Source of the DNA: Epiperipatus broadwayi
Lineage: Eukaryota > Onychophora > Udeonychophora > Euonychophora > Peripatidae
Reading direction: 5' to 3'
Length of the DNA: 64,000 bases
NCBI GenBank assembly: GCA_028023455.1
Contig: JAQFVV010012477.1
Coordinates: 5,200,751 to 5,264,750, forward strand
Shown: positions 1-19,720 of the stretch, piece after piece
Position numbering within the stretch: the first letter of the stretch is position 1
Layout: each line of letters starts with the position of its first letter
Program-made: the position numbers and the translations under genes
Notes under the pieces: model-generated
Seen by the model: only the letters and a program-made list of their open reading frames with translations
The model's database searches: none
What the model was told of the DNA's origin: nothing

Positions 1-3000
1 CAACCGTAACATATATATATAATTAAATATATATAACAGTTTACCATTTATATATATATATATTAAGTGAAGCTTTTATGTTACTCTGCAATATTTTAGA
101 AATAATCCTGAAATAATTGATAACAACTCGTTATGAATTGTATCAGAGGGAAAGTTCTTTGACTAAAAATGGGTTGAGTTAATTAAACAACAGAGTACTC
201 AGATTCTCAGTCGTGGTGGTTTGCTCTTGTTTTCTCTTTCCCTGACATAATTTATCTGGAATTTTAATTTTTACAGTTGCAACATTAATTTTAATGAGTT
301 TAAAATATACTAAGGAAATATGTAATTTGCTCATACAGAATGTTTATTTTTTATAAATCTTAATACTGAATATAAAAGTTTTTTTTTTATGATTAAAAAA
401 ATATATTTCTTGCATGTTTTGATCTATTATTATCAATATATGAACTCTGAATACTAAACCACAACAAAGATTACAAGTGATACAGATGAATATGTAAAGA
501 CTTACTTTACAAACAACTGGAAAAAAGTGTTGAATTTATGCTCAGTTGCAGTTTTTCTGCCATAATGATAGAAATTAAGAATCTAAATGGAACATAGTTT
601 GCCATATTAATTATGATAAAAAAATTTATTTTTTTACATTTAATTATTTATTATTCAATATTATTCTTTCCTTCTATGGTATGACATGAAAAGTTAGAAA
701 CATTCCTAATTTGTTTCTTTGCTACTTTGGGTAATCATTGAAAGTCTTTTATAAATTTTTATAGTGTCTATCATTTTTAAAATTCTTATTTCATTGTATT
801 TTTTGTCACAAAATAAATCATTATCCAATTTAAAATAAATCTGACTAAGAACCTTATTTTGGTTACATGTTTTGAAATTTGTAATGTATAATATTTTACA
901 TTAAGATTATGATTGTTAAAAATTTGGTTGATTAGTTTTATAAACTTTGTATAACTTTTTAAATATGTTCAGCAGTATTTGTTGCAATTGTCACAAAATA
1001 AAAATTATTTCAATGATTTATTACTCAGGAATTCATAAAAAATTTAGAGATGCAAGGGTCATGATATGTGTCTTTTGAACTCACGAGTCTGTCAATCTCC
1101 TTATGTACCAAAGCATACAGAATAAAGAATAAAAAGCATATATATATAGACTAATACAAAATCTGTATTAAGAGCTAAGACTTACTAACATTAACAATAC
1201 TGTAGTTCTTAGCATGCTTTCAACTGATAATTGTCAAAAACATAGCAATGCCTTTAAAGACTAAAAAATTAGAATATTGTTTGCCTTGTGCATTAATAAG
1301 TTAGAGCAAGCCACATTTTGGAAAAGGGAATGCAGGATTCATTCCTATTGATGGCATAATTATCCTTGAAAATGTTCCCCTGACCTTTTGCTTAGTGTCA
1401 GTGTGTTCTAAGCAAAGTAATAAAAAATAATCAAATGATGAATTTCTCAGTGGAAGTAATTTGAAATGCCACTCCAGCTGTATCTCATCTGGTGCTCTAA
1501 CTTAATCAATAATCATGTGAATTATTTTTATTGCTTTTATTTATAATGTAGATATGTTTTGTATAAACATCATCTTTAGTCTAAATCTCTGGTATCATTA
1601 AATCTTTGTGAATATTGTATTATGTTAAAGACAAATTATAGTTTATTTATATTTTATAAATAGCTTAATGAATTATAGAAAATTGGGCTAAATCTGTAAT
1701 AATCTTGTTTAGATTTAAAGTTTTGTTTTATATTTCTAAGCTGTATTAAATTAAATGTAAATCATGTAGCTAGCCATATATAAGTTTATTAAGTACTTTT
1801 GACTTAATAATTGTAACAAGAGAGATATTGACTAAATTAGCCAGAATAATTTAATAATACTACTGTTAATTTTGGCGTTAATAATGTAATGCAACTGTAA
1901 ATTTTTTTTTTTTTTACATATAATCAGTAAACTATTTTTTTTTTTTTTGCAGTTATATATTGAAACTAATTTTATCACATAATTGAAATGTTAAATGTGT
2001 TTACAAAGTCAATGTTTATTTATATTTTTTCAAATATGTATATATTAAAAAAATTTGAAACTTTTTTTACTTGTATTTATATTTATATATTGGACTATCT
2101 CCATCATCTAATATGAGTAATGAATGTCTTTAGAAAAATTTAAAATTATTTAGCACATCAAATAATTCAATTGTTAGTAATAACATATTCTTATAATATA
2201 GCATAATGTGAGTGATATTATTCTTTTTTCAGGTATTGCTGGATTGACTATTGATAGCTATCATAGCATTTGAACTTATGACCATCATTAAAATTTATGA
2301 ATACTGAATTGGGTCACAACTTCTTAAGGGGTCACAGAAAACTTTTTGGGATCATGAAAAGTTGAAAAGTTCTCATGTTGAATAATATGTAGTTTTTTCA
2401 AAGATCTTATATCAAATCATATGTATTGAAATATAATATAAAGATATATATATATTTGTATGTGGTAAAACAACTTTTGTTATTACTATTCTTATATGTT
2501 TAGAATAGAATCGTAACATCAGTATAGGTATTGAGGTCACAAATATAAATAGGTTTTGCATTACTAAATTAGGTTATTCTATCAAGGATAAATAGTCTCA
2601 TTTGTCCAGGTGAAAAAATTATTAAGTTTGAAAACATCCATTAATCCTGCCTTTAAATAAAAAAAGTAAAGAAATCAGAAATTACCTCAGAGATGAGTAT
2701 ATCAAATTTTTGCCAACTATTGTCTTTGACACAATAGAAAAGATGGTTGTGGAAGCATTTTAAATTCAGAATCTAAAGATAACTGAATCACTTCCCAAGA
2801 TAGTTTTCAGTAATCAGAAGAGAAAAGGATAAAAATGCTATTAAAAGTATTCTGTATGAACCTGCTCATTACTATTACCACTGAATGTATTGGAAAAAAG
2901 ATAAAGTTTGGCTTTTTCTAAAAAAAAACTCAACAATTCAATTAATTGAAGAAAATAACTCAACATCTAATTATAAATATAATATCATTATTATAAACAT

Positions 3001-3861
3001 TGGCCTGTGTGCTTTTGTGGATTGGTAGAGTGAGGAATTTCTGCAATGAAGAGCTAGAGAGTTAAATGAATCATAGACAGCTCTTACATAATTTGATTTT
3101 TATTTCCCTATAATAGCGAAAGTTTTTTAATATGGTAGATAAATTATTAAATAATAAAGGATTGCAACTATGTACAAATCTGTAGCTCAAAGATGCATTT
3201 CAATTTTATTTTATAAAAGTTTTTGAAAATATAAAATTTTCGTTTTCTATAATTATATATTCAAGAAATTTATCAAAAAAATAAATATTGCCTTTATAAC
3301 CATTTTTTTTTAAATATTTTTTTTCTATTAAATTTAACTTTTTTTTTTGCAATAGTATTAGTTTTTTAATTAATATCAGAATGGATTTATATAAAGCAAC
3401 AAAAAAATTTATTGGGAAAACATAAAATATTTAAATATATTAATTAGAATATTAATAGGGTGTCTAAAACCTTTTTTCCTTTATTATAATTCCAAGATAT
3501 TTAATATACATTAACTATTTTATTGTTTAGTTATTATCATTAAACATTGTATTATATATATATATGCAATCATGAAAATGTAAGTGCATATTATGTCTCA
3601 TGCGAGATGGACATATTAGCATAAATTTGTTTTATTTTTCCGTTTACTTAAATCGTGTTATTTCAAAGTATAAATAGACAATTTTAATTTTGTTCAAGTT
3701 ATCTTGACAATTTCTAATTGCAATATCAATGTTATTATTTGCACTCATAATTTTTTAATATTAATATTTCCCAAGACATTTTACAAAAAATAATAAAATG
3801 GTTTGTCATCTGAGTAGTTATATAACGTTTGAGCACCGGAAATATGAAGTTATCTAATATG
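1..3861. other. Gene-free AT-rich spacer
   Basis: No open frame with coding character was seen on either strand. The stretch holds short homopolymer and TA runs and AT-rich unique sequence. Around 2250-3100 the composition is slightly less AT-rich, as in an old transposon relic, but no protein motif could be read. Confidence 0.6.
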
Positions 3862-4147
3862 TACAATAGTCAAATATGTTTAAAAATACATATATACAAG
3901 CAACAAAGATTACAAATTATAAAATTATTATATAAAAGCCTTTTCAGTCAAATTATGTTTTTTTGCCCTTTTCAATATGTCTCCACGATTTAAAGCACAT
4001 ACAGCGACATCTATATCAATACATGAGAGAAGATAGATAAACAAATGGATATTTGACATGATCTATTATGTGATTTTTTCCCCCTCAATTCTACTACAAA
4101 ATTACTCTGTTATATATATTGAATGGATATATATTCACATATATTAA

Positions 4148-4474
4148 TTAATTAACTATCCATTCTTTATCCATTAACCACTTATTATTTAACTTAATGG
4201 ATGTTTTGTATATATTCATACAGTTGTTTTTATTATACATGATGTAGTTTGTTTCATATATTTTATGTTTATTAACATTTTTAATATAATCAAGAACACT
4301 TATATTATCAATACAATTTATTTTATGTCCATACTGCAAATAATGAACATATAACACAGATCTATCATCTTTCCTAGCAATAGCATCATTGTGTTCTTTA
4401 GCTCTTTCTCCCAATTGCTTTGACATCTGGCCATAGTAAATCATATTACAAAAATTACATTTAATTTTATAAAC
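4148..4474 (-). pseudogene. Penelope-like element GIY-YIG endonuclease domain, left copy (5'-truncated)
   Basis: The minus-strand frame reads VYKIKCNFC then MIYYGQ, followed by LGERAKEHND, a VHYLQYGH segment and a tail ending EWIVN. The order Y..C..C, YYGQ, R..EH, H..H is the pattern of the GIY-YIG domain that ends Penelope-like retroelement proteins, which nick DNA during target-primed insertion. No reverse transcriptase is joined to it: the similarity to its partner begins at the palindrome centre, immediately before this domain, so this is a 3' fragment. The first ATG lies inside the domain (4444) and is not a real start. The frame is open to its natural-looking stop, so the copy is young but non-functional. 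Confidence 0.8.
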
Positions 4475-4483
4475 CTCAGGAAT

Positions 4484-4799
4484 GGTTTATAAAATTAGAT
4501 GTAATTTTTGTAATATGATTTACTATGGCCAGACGTCAAAGCAATTGGGAGAAAGAGCTAAAGAACACAATGATACTACTGCTAGGAAAGATGATAGATC
4601 TGCATTATATGTTCATTATTTGCAGTATGGACATAAAATAAATTGTATTGATAATATAAGTGTTCTTGATTATATTAAAGATGTTAATAGATGTAAAATA
4701 TATGAAACAAACTACATCATGTATAATAAAAACAACTGTATGAATATATACAAAACATCCATTAAGTTAAATAATAAGTGGTTAATGAATAAAGAATGA
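4484..4799 (+). pseudogene. Penelope-like element GIY-YIG endonuclease domain, right copy (5'-truncated)
   Basis: This is the mirror copy of the left domain, reading VYKIRCNFCNMIYYGQTSKQ, then LGERAKEHND and a VHYLQYGH segment. It ends ...WLMNKE at a TGA that replaces the TGG (Trp) of the left copy, so it is four residues shorter. The two proteins differ at only a handful of positions, mostly substitutions, which suggests a recent common origin. The family cleaves DNA for target-primed reverse transcription; this fragment lacks the RT and is inferred to be inactive. Confidence 0.8.
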
Positions 4800-5100
4800 A
4801 TAGTTAATTAATTAATATATGTGGATATATGTCCATTCAATATATATAACAGAGTAATTTTGTAGTAGAATTGAGGGGGAAAAAAATCACATAATAGATC
4901 ATGTCAAATATCCATTTGTTTATCTATCTTCTCTCATGTATTGATATAGATGTCGCTGTATGTGCTTTAAATCGTGGAGACATATTGAAAAGGGCAAAAA
5001 AAAACATAATTTTCTGAAAAAGGCTTTTATATAATAATTTTATAATTTGTAATCTTTGTTGCTTGTATATATGTATTTTTAAACATATTTGACTATTGTA

Positions 5101-6112
5101 TACTTGAAGCGCAACATAAAAAAAGAATTGGTTTTAATTCTGATTCTTTTTCTGTATACTAATATGTACAGAAAAAGATTCCACTCTGCATTTTACCATT
5201 GTCTTAAATCATGCAGAGCATTAACTAATCAAAATCCAATTTATAGTTTCACTACTTAAAATAGTAATATTTTATTTTTTATTCACCGAATTTTAAGCAT
5301 TTTTAAATATTTTTTTCAACCTTTCATTGCTTACATCTTCCGTTATTCCTTTTAATATTTTTGTTCCTAATATCTATTTGTAGTTTTCTGACGTTAAGCT
5401 CTATAAATCTTGTGCTATAAAAATATTAAAATTGTATTTTTTCTTTTTTTTAAATCTTCACGTTTTGGTAATATGATTGTTACAGTAATCAGCTTTTTTT
5501 GAAAGAAAAACGTAAACAAAATATGAATTTTAAGTTATATAAAATAAATTAATTTGCATAATTTATTCATATAATGAAAAGCTAAAAATATTTTTGTTGT
5601 ATTTGTTTTTTTTTTTGTGTTTTGATAATTTTTTTTAAAGTAAATGAATTGAAATATTGCTTTTATTCAATTTTAAATTCTTTTTATTATATTTTTGAAT
5701 ATATATACAATAAATTTAAATTGAATATGCTTGCTGCATACAGAATTAAATTTACATGTTTGTATACATATAGATGTGTAGCGAATAGAAAAATATCCAA
5801 TAAATGACATTTGCGGATCTGCCTATCTAAGCTCATAATATGGGGTTTGAAATCTGGTCGAGTTTGATACATTTTTTGACTGCTAGAGTTTTCTAAGCAC
5901 TTTTTTTTTCAGACAGCCTATCCCTAGATAAATTAGATAAACATTAAATTACTATTAAGTTAATCTCTGCTATTTTTAACTAGGAATGAATTTTTTTTAA
6001 ATACTTCTAAATCATAATTAATTAGAAGTTAAAAAATAAACTGTGAGCAATGTCTTTTCCTCTTTGGAGAAATCTGAAGTAGCCTTCCTTTAACTCTGGT
6101 AAAAAAACAGAG
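5101..6112. other. AT-rich spacer without recognisable gene
   Basis: Short open frames of about 60 codons near 5622-5872 overlap on both strands and have AT-driven composition. No motif is visible. A small hairpin with arms around AGAATC/GATTCT flanks TGTACAGAAAAAG near 5140-5180. Confidence 0.5.
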
Positions 6113-6438
6113 GTTATGGATCGATTGATGATAAGTGTTCTTTATGCAATATTGAAGAAGAGACTAGTGGACACATTTTTAACAGATGTATTAAATTGAA
6201 TGACTACAGTAATTCATTCAATTTTCAAAAGGAAAAAAACCCATTGATGATGACATTAGTTCAGAGTGTTGGTTCAAAAAATTTTGGGAAAATAAAAAGT
6301 GCCACTTTCCTATTATATAGTATATGGCTAACTCGGTGTTCACTCTTGTTTTACTCAAGTTGCATGGATTCTCTAATAGTATTTATCAGGAAAATTAAAG
6401 CAATAAAAAAAGAGACTATCGGATTGTCTCACAAATAA
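6113..6438 (+). pseudogene. LINE C-terminal zinc-knuckle fragment
   Basis: The frame reads DKCSLCNIEEETSGHIFNRC, then a hydrophobic segment with LLYSIWLTRCSLLF. A CxxC...H....C knuckle after the reverse transcriptase is typical of the C-terminus of several non-LTR retrotransposon ORF2 proteins. It resembles the minus-strand LINE remnants at 9.0-10.7 and 26.8-28.2 kb, which carry CKLC and CGLC versions with LLYALW-like segments after them. No RT domain precedes it, so this is a short fossil. Confidence 0.6.
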
Positions 6439-7308
6439 TGCTAAAGTGTACATGGGAGCTAATAGACATTAATTAAATTGCAAGAATATAATAATAAAGA
6501 CATTGTTTAATAATTTTAAACAATTCCTTCAAAATATAATTGTAAAAGTTATTTTGTAGAATGACCTTAGACAAATTTTGCTCATAAGAACTTATTTGTA
6601 TTATTGGCATGTTAACATACTTATATTTGCACGGTTGAATGTTTACTCTGGGCGATTTATCTCATAATTGTACTAATAGTCCATTACTGTATATAATTAT
6701 AAAAATTATCTTGAAAGTTCAATGTAACTAATAAGTAATAATAAATGCTTTGAATAAAAAAAAAGTCTATTTGAATCAGGATTTGACTATGATAATTTTA
6801 GCAGGAATTCCGAAAGTTTTTAAAAAAAATCGTTTATATATCTAAATATTATAGTAAATAGTAGCATGACTTATGCTTAAAAAAATCTTTTAATATTTGT
6901 ATCCCATCTGTTTTATTATATGGTTGTACAACATAGACTCTGAATTCTAAAGGAAAAGAAAAATTATGAGTAATATTAAAAAAAAAAACATAAATAAGAA
7001 AAAATATATAATAGATTTGAGTTCAGTATATTATTGATAAGTTTATAAAAATAAAAAAAAAATGATAAAAATGGGCTGGGTACATAACAAAAAGATAACA
7101 ATCAGTAAAGTACAATGATTTTTTAATTATTCAGCACTTTTAGGTATTATCTCTAAGTAATAAAATGAAAAATGTTCTCCAGAGATACTATTTTATTTTT
7201 TTTTTTGCGGTGCTCCTAGTTTTAAGTACTTTGAAAAAGAAAAGGACAGCAAACGAAGTTACTGGATTATCATGAAAAATAAGTTTGGCAAATGCGCGTA
7301 TATACATA

Positions 7309-7935
7309 TAATATTCAAATATAAGTATATTGTCTATATTAAATTTAATGTAATTATAATGGATTTGAATTCAGACTTTTAAGCTCTTTACAGCTCTGCA
7401 TTTCATCTTAAACACATGACTCCATATATGTGAAAAAATAAATGATCTCCAATATATGTATTTCATGCTGAATCAACCCTCATCAGTTGGTCCATATCAC
7501 CATCTCCCACACACATATATTTAATCAGTGCTCAGTTTATATTAAGATAGCAAATCTTCAAACTTTAATGGACAAGCTTCAATCTTCTCCACCCGCTAAC
7601 TCTTCAGCCATCCATATCATTGAAAATTTGATGATGGAACATTCAAAGCCTTTATTGGTGCCAATATAACTGTTACACTCATATTGATCTCAAGCCACTC
7701 TGACCCCTCAATATTGGAACTTATTAATCCACTTAATTACATAGAAGAATGGGGAAAATACAGGTTGAATATATAATATTCATAAGTATATTGTCTATAA
7801 TAAATTTAATGTAAATATAAAGAATTTGAACTCATACTTTCAAGCTCTCTGCAGCTATGCACGCCAGCTGATAGATATGACCACATAATGTGAAAAAGGT
7901 AAATGATTTCCTAGTCTGAGTTCAAGTCCCTTATA
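7309..7935. repeat. Foldback-family repeat flanked by a 95-bp direct repeat
   Basis: A stretch of about 95 bp starting TATAATATTCA at 7309 recurs at 7774 with modest divergence. Between them lies one arm and the centre of the dispersed foldback family described at 30.9 kb, recognisable by the segments TTTCATGCTGAATC, AAACTTTAATGGACAAGC and GTGCTCAGTTTATATTAAG. The second arm is missing or reduced to the short copy at about 7800-7935. No protein is encoded; the 60-codon frame at 7487 is part of the repeat. Confidence 0.65.
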
Positions 7936-9018
7936 AATATATATAGTAACAATAATAATTTTAAAAAGATTTCCTTATATTTTATTTCTATTCCAACAAA
8001 TCAATTTATAGGTCAAACATGGTGAATAGTTTAAAAAGTTAAAATTTAACTATAGAACTGTTATAATAGGTTATTTCTTTGGATAGGTCTAAATAAAAAA
8101 AAAAGCTTAAATAATTTTTAAATATCAGTTAAATTAATTCTGCAATTTTGGATGTCTTAAATCCATAGATTTCACATTTCTATTAGTGTGTAGTACACTC
8201 TTAGTTTAAAATACAATTACACAAATGATATCGTTTTTTACAAAAAGTAAAGTTAATAATTTATATTAAACCAAATATATTAAATAATTTGATAACATTT
8301 CTATAGTATTTTATAAAGCAAATAATTAGTTATAATTTGGTTAGATTTTATTAATTAATATTTTAAAATCTTGCAAGTGTTGGCATGCATGTAATAGTCA
8401 TTTTGACGGAGAGAAAAGTTTAAAAGAAACTGATAACAATTAAAGTTCGTCGTTAAAGATGTTAATATTTAATACTATCTAAACTGTAATATTATTGTTA
8501 AAAAATTATTATTTTCTAAAAATATTATATTTAAATTTTGAGAACTTCTGTAAAAAAGAAATATTTAATTAATTTATCACGTATAATATTTTAATTTATA
8601 ATTAAATAATAAATTGTATATTTTAAGTACGATATTAATTTATTATGTCTAGAAATCCAGAGTTTTTTTTAAAAAAATCTATTATTAGAACATGTGCCTT
8701 GACAACTAATTATGGTCATATAAATAAATTATCAAATAATAATATCTTAAATCTGTCAATGATTTAGTTAAAATCACATGATTTACTTTATAAAAATAGC
8801 TTAGCACTTGTTGACAAAGAATTAACTAACTAACTGACTGGCTTGTTAATCTATTAATCAATCAGTCAATTGTAATTCTAACAAAACGAAAGATTAGAGA
8901 ACTATCTGCTGGGACCTCTTCTAAAGTACCCCATTTGTCTCATTGCAGTATATCCATTAATTATGCACCATTATGAAATTCCAACAACTATCTTTATCAG
9001 AAAAAGGAGAAACAGAAC
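7936..9018. other. AT-rich spacer
   Basis: No gene or structured repeat was recognised. The stretch contains short AT-rich palindromes only. Confidence 0.5.
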
Positions 9019-10704
9019 TTTTTTTTTTTTTTATTAAGAAAAAAAATTACAGTGTCAGGTAGCTACATTTTGCTGATTACAATAGTTTTTATGTAAAAGT
9101 TCAAAGCTTTGCGACCAATCTGTGTGGTGTTGTCATCATATTATTTAGTGCAGTAGTGTGTGATGTTGTCTAATTGTCAGATATAGTAATCTGTGCCCAT
9201 TATTCTACAAAGAGATGCTCTGGCACAAGGAGGCGATCTCTGTTCTTCATGTTTGTTAGTATTTTTTTAAAAGTTCTCCAAGGATCACTATGTCCTTATC
9301 TGAAGATATGCTGGCACCTGGTGATTCATAAGGCATGCTGCTAGCCTGATAGTTGCATACTTTCCTTTTTTCATTGCTCGATCAATTGACAGGACATTGC
9401 CACAGCCAGAGGAAATGCTTGTGATAATTTTTTTTTCTAGTGTATTTCAAGTATGAGCAAGCATAAAAGATGTGCTCCAGTGTTTTTTCATGTATATTAC
9501 AAAGTTTACACATGGGGCTTATTTGACAAAATCCTCTTTGCATCACCAAAAAGTGATTGATGGGAAAGAGAACAAGTTAAACTTGATTATAAAATCAACA
9601 AGCTTTAATCCTATCTACCAGTATCTTGATTTCCTGAGCATTTGTTTCACTGACAGTCTTAATCAAGTAGATATTGGGTTTTGATTAGGGAAAAGGAGTT
9701 TATACACTTCCCAGTATGATTGCTTTGTTTTCTCTATTTGCTCAGTAACTGAAAATAGAGTCCCCAATTGATCTTGCAGTTGACCCATTTACTGGGTATG
9801 GGTGGTGGTGTATCTGTGGTCTTCACAGAGTCTTCACTCTGATCATGTTCTCTTTTATTGTAGATTTTTCTGAGTATTGAAAGTGCTCTTTGAACAAAAA
9901 ACACCTTGATGGGCATGGAGACCAAGTCCATTCAGGTCACATGGTTTCTGCACCTTGGCCAGACTGATGGATACAGTTTTTGTCTTCCACATCATCTTGG
10001 TGCAGGCTGAATTTATAGCATCCTGAAATCCTTGGTCAGTTTGAAGATGGGCAAGTAGTAATTTATATATGGAAACACCATCATATTTAACAATGCCACC
10101 TTGCATAAGAGTGAGAGGGAGATCATTGAGAGGGAGTTTGTTACCTTCTTGGTTTTGTCCAAAAGATCCTGCTGGATGACCCTTCTCATCACTGTCTTGG
10201 AGAGGGCCATCGGGAACCCAAGAAATTTCTGTGGATTTTCTATATGTCTTGATGGTACAGCCAAATTGAATTTGCCAGCATACCTGTCCAGCATTTGGTA
10301 TAGCTTTGGTGGGTATTTCTCAGAAGGGAGGAAGATAGTAACATCATCCACATACAAAATGTGGTGGAGCTCCTTCCTTACTGCTGGCACAAAGACTTCT
10401 GGTAGTTATTTTTCCATATCTTCTAGGTAATGAAACAGAGGGTGCTTAGTGGGGACCCCTGGGGGATTGATAGATGTGGTCTGAAACCAGGTGCCAGGGA
10501 GCCATCAAGCGATGTGTGAATCAACTTGTTTAGCAACAAGTTAGCAATGATTCTAACATAGACAATAGGTACTCCATAGTGCCTTAGCAAGGGTAGCAGT
10601 CTTTCTGGCACCATGGGGTCAAAGGCAGCTGCAAAGTCTGTCTGAACAACAACAGGCAACACAGAATTTTTAACATTGATTTGCTCATGTTGTAAACACA
10701 ACAT
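9019..10704 (-). pseudogene. Decayed non-LTR retrotransposon (LINE) ORF2, RT to zinc knuckle
   Basis: Minus-strand pieces in shifting frames give, in order: QTDFAAAFD (RT motif A region), SIPQGSPLS (motif B), LHHILYVDDVTIF (motif C, catalytic YVDD), KFLGFPMALSK (thumb start), a connection region with CTKMMWKTKTVSISLAK near 9990, and a knuckle CKLCNIHEKTLEHIFYAC near 9450-9510. A poly(T) run at 9019-9032 is the poly(A) tail of the minus-strand transcript, so the 3' end is present while the 5' end (endonuclease domain) is lost. At least three frame changes make it inactive. Its closest relative here is the remnant at 26.8-28.2 kb. Confidence 0.8.
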
Positions 10705-17317
<6,613 letters not shown>

Positions 17318-17352
<35 letters not shown>

Positions 17353-17355
17353 TTG

Positions 17356-17393
<38 letters not shown>
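17318..17393. repeat. Double (TA)n tract in a short mirror arrangement
   Basis: Two TA runs are separated by ACTTGTATTA. The first run is preceded by ACAAGTATTA, so the tract forms a cruciform-prone palindrome. Confidence 0.85.
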
Positions 17394-17395
<2 letters not shown>

Positions 17396-17808
17396 CTAAT
17401 AATATAAATTTTTTAGTAACAAATATATTTTGAAAATAAAATATTACAAAAATATATTTTAAATGAAGATTATAGACATATTAAAAATAACAAGAAGATT
17501 CGGGTTAGTATATTTGCCAAGTTTTTTATATATATATTTTCCATAAGAGTAGGCAGAATGAGAGGAAATTTCATATTAAAGTTTAATGCGCATGAACTGA
17601 GTATTGAATATGAATCTACTATCAAATATTCTTCAGTAAAATTTTACAGAAAAGCAAAACTACCAAAATCTTTATAAATTTGTAATTGACTATTAACCTT
17701 CTAAATATAGTTATTGTTTTATTGCCTTTCTATAGAGTATTGCTTTGCTAAAGAAATCTTAGTGATTTCTAATGGACTTTTTCAGATAACTATATAAAAT
17801 TAACCAAT

Positions 17809-18314
<506 letters not shown>

Positions 18315-18833
18315 TTATTACTATATTCAGATAAGAACAAATTGTATAATAAATATAATATGGAATACAGAATCATAAGATGGAAACAGAATAAATAATC
18401 ACATCATATATTCTACATAATCTGTAAATGTATAAAAAAATTGTATTAGTATATTATCAGCAACTGAAAGTAAGATATGTTGGTAAGAAACCAGTAGATA
18501 TTACTAATTCTAGTGAAAGAATTAAGCTGAAGTAGAGTTGAATATGATGACAATCAATAGACAATAGAAACTTTAAACTGGATCCAAGATCAGATTTAGG
18601 AATGGTGAACTCTAAGCTAAAATATTTTGAAATCTTTCCCAGCACCAGTCATATATATATATATATTAGTAATAATAATAAGTCAGATGTCACATGACTT
18701 ATATATAGCTTGCACTTACAAATATGTAAAATTAAGAGCGTGCTAATAGCTCTAAACAAGCTTTTTTTTTATTTATGATAAATGCTACTACAAGAGAAGA
18801 CATTCAAATCATTTTTATCTTGGATTGTCCCCA

Positions 18834-18874
18834 TCCCCAGATCGGTTTCGACCTATGGGTCTCTTCAGTGAGGA
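18834..18874 (-). ncRNA. Hammerhead ribozyme fold 1 (type I)
   Basis: Read on the minus strand: stem I 5' strand TCCTCA, core CTGAAGA (fits CUGANGA), stem II GACC-CATA-GGTC, core GAAA, a tiny stem III, then cleavage triplet ATC, then stem I 3' strand TGGGGA. TCCTCA pairs fully with TGGGGA (one U-G pair). Beyond an internal loop (AAC against TG), a distal stem TGTCCC/GGGACA adds 6 bp. A stem I internal loop facing loop II is the layout of natural fast hammerheads. Oddity: the C-G pair of stem III is C-A here because the triplet is ATC rather than GTC. Confidence 0.8.
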
Positions 18875-19253
18875 GTTGGGACATTAGATTTAAAAAACCA
18901 ACTCAAGCAAAGCATTTATCTAAAAGTTAATTGTTAGAAGAAGATCTGAAACTTTTAGACATCTACATGTCTTTAAAGTCAGCTCTCCAACTGAAAAAAT
19001 CATATGGGCCTGAACTTAATTCAGATACTCCATATATTAGTAGGCTTAGCCATTTAATTTAGCCAAAGCCACAACAGCAAAATAATAATAGTAATAATAA
19101 TAAGTCAGATGTCACATGACTTATATATAGCTTGCACTTACAAATATGTAAAATTAAGAGCGTGCTAAAAGCTCTAAACAAGCTTTTTTTTATTTATGAT
19201 AAATGCTACTACAAGAGAAGACATTCAAATCATTTTATCTTGGATTGTCCCCA

Positions 19254-19294
19254 TCCCCAGACCGGTTTCGATTTATGGGTCTCTTCAGTGAGGA
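19254..19294 (-). ncRNA. Hammerhead ribozyme fold 2 (type I, weakened stem II)
   Basis: Same core and proximal stem I as fold 1: TCCTCA, CTGAAGA, GAAAC, a CG loop, GTC, TGGGGA. Here the cleavage triplet is the standard GTC with an intact C-G in stem III, but stem II reads GACC-CATA-AATC and has lost two pairs. The repeat ends just outside stem I, so the distal stem is lost. Probably weak or inactive. Confidence 0.7.
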
Positions 19295-19559
19295 GGAGAT
19301 AATATCCATTAAATAGAGAAACACTGACTTTTGATTTTACTACAAAACTATCAATTCCTACTAATTGACAATTTTTGAGGCAAAGTATGTTTTTTTCATA
19401 ATAGCTCTTTTGTTATGGTCTTTAAAGCAAAAAGACCCCTTTTTACTTTAAACCCAGGTTCTTTTATAGATTTAAACCCAAGAAACTATTTATTATAGGT
19501 GTGAGAATGTGAACGAATAACAACTTTCTTGACATTCTGTGAATAATATTTTTAACATC

Positions 19560-19720
19560 TTGTGGAGGGATGTAATCATAAACATATGACTAAAGACATT
19601 GAAAAAGATATATGATCCTCAAGATGTATATTTCATGCTGAACCAGCACTTATCAGTAGGCCCATACCATAATCTCTTGCACCTGTCTTTATCATTGTCC
19701 AATATATATGGAACTGGGTG
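19560..19720. repeat. Fragment of the dispersed foldback family
   Basis: Segments such as TATTTCATGCTGAACCAGCA followed by a TCAGTAGGCCCATACCA-like stretch match the arm of the family described at 30933-31642. Both ends are eroded. Confidence 0.55.

Larger units (their letters stand above)
3862..5100. repeat. 1.24-kb palindrome of two inverted Penelope-like 3' ends
   Basis: Arm 3862-4475 is the reverse complement of arm 4484-5100, separated by an 8-base spacer (4476-4483). Mismatches are few along the whole arm. Each arm carries one GIY-YIG reading frame followed by the same 3' flank, so the two copies point outward from the centre. Similarity stops abruptly at both outer ends. Inferred to be two 5'-truncated Penelope-like copies joined head to head, either by one inverted insertion event or by a later inverted duplication. 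Confidence 0.85.
18672..19294 (-). mobile_element. Retrozyme-like repeat with two hammerhead motifs (locus 1)
   Basis: A segment of about 200 bp at 18672-18874 recurs at 19083-19294 (period about 420 bp) with about 95% or more identity. Each copy ends with a hammerhead ribozyme fold on the minus strand. The DNA between the copies (18875-19082) shares patches with the interior of locus 2 near 52.9 kb, for example TCATATGGGCCTGAA against TCATATGGGTCTGAA. No protein is encoded. The layout, a non-coding tandem unit of about 420 nt with one type I hammerhead each, matches animal retrozymes; the terminal repeats of Penelope-like elements are the main alternative. The distance between predicted cleavage sites is 420 nt. 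Confidence 0.7.
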
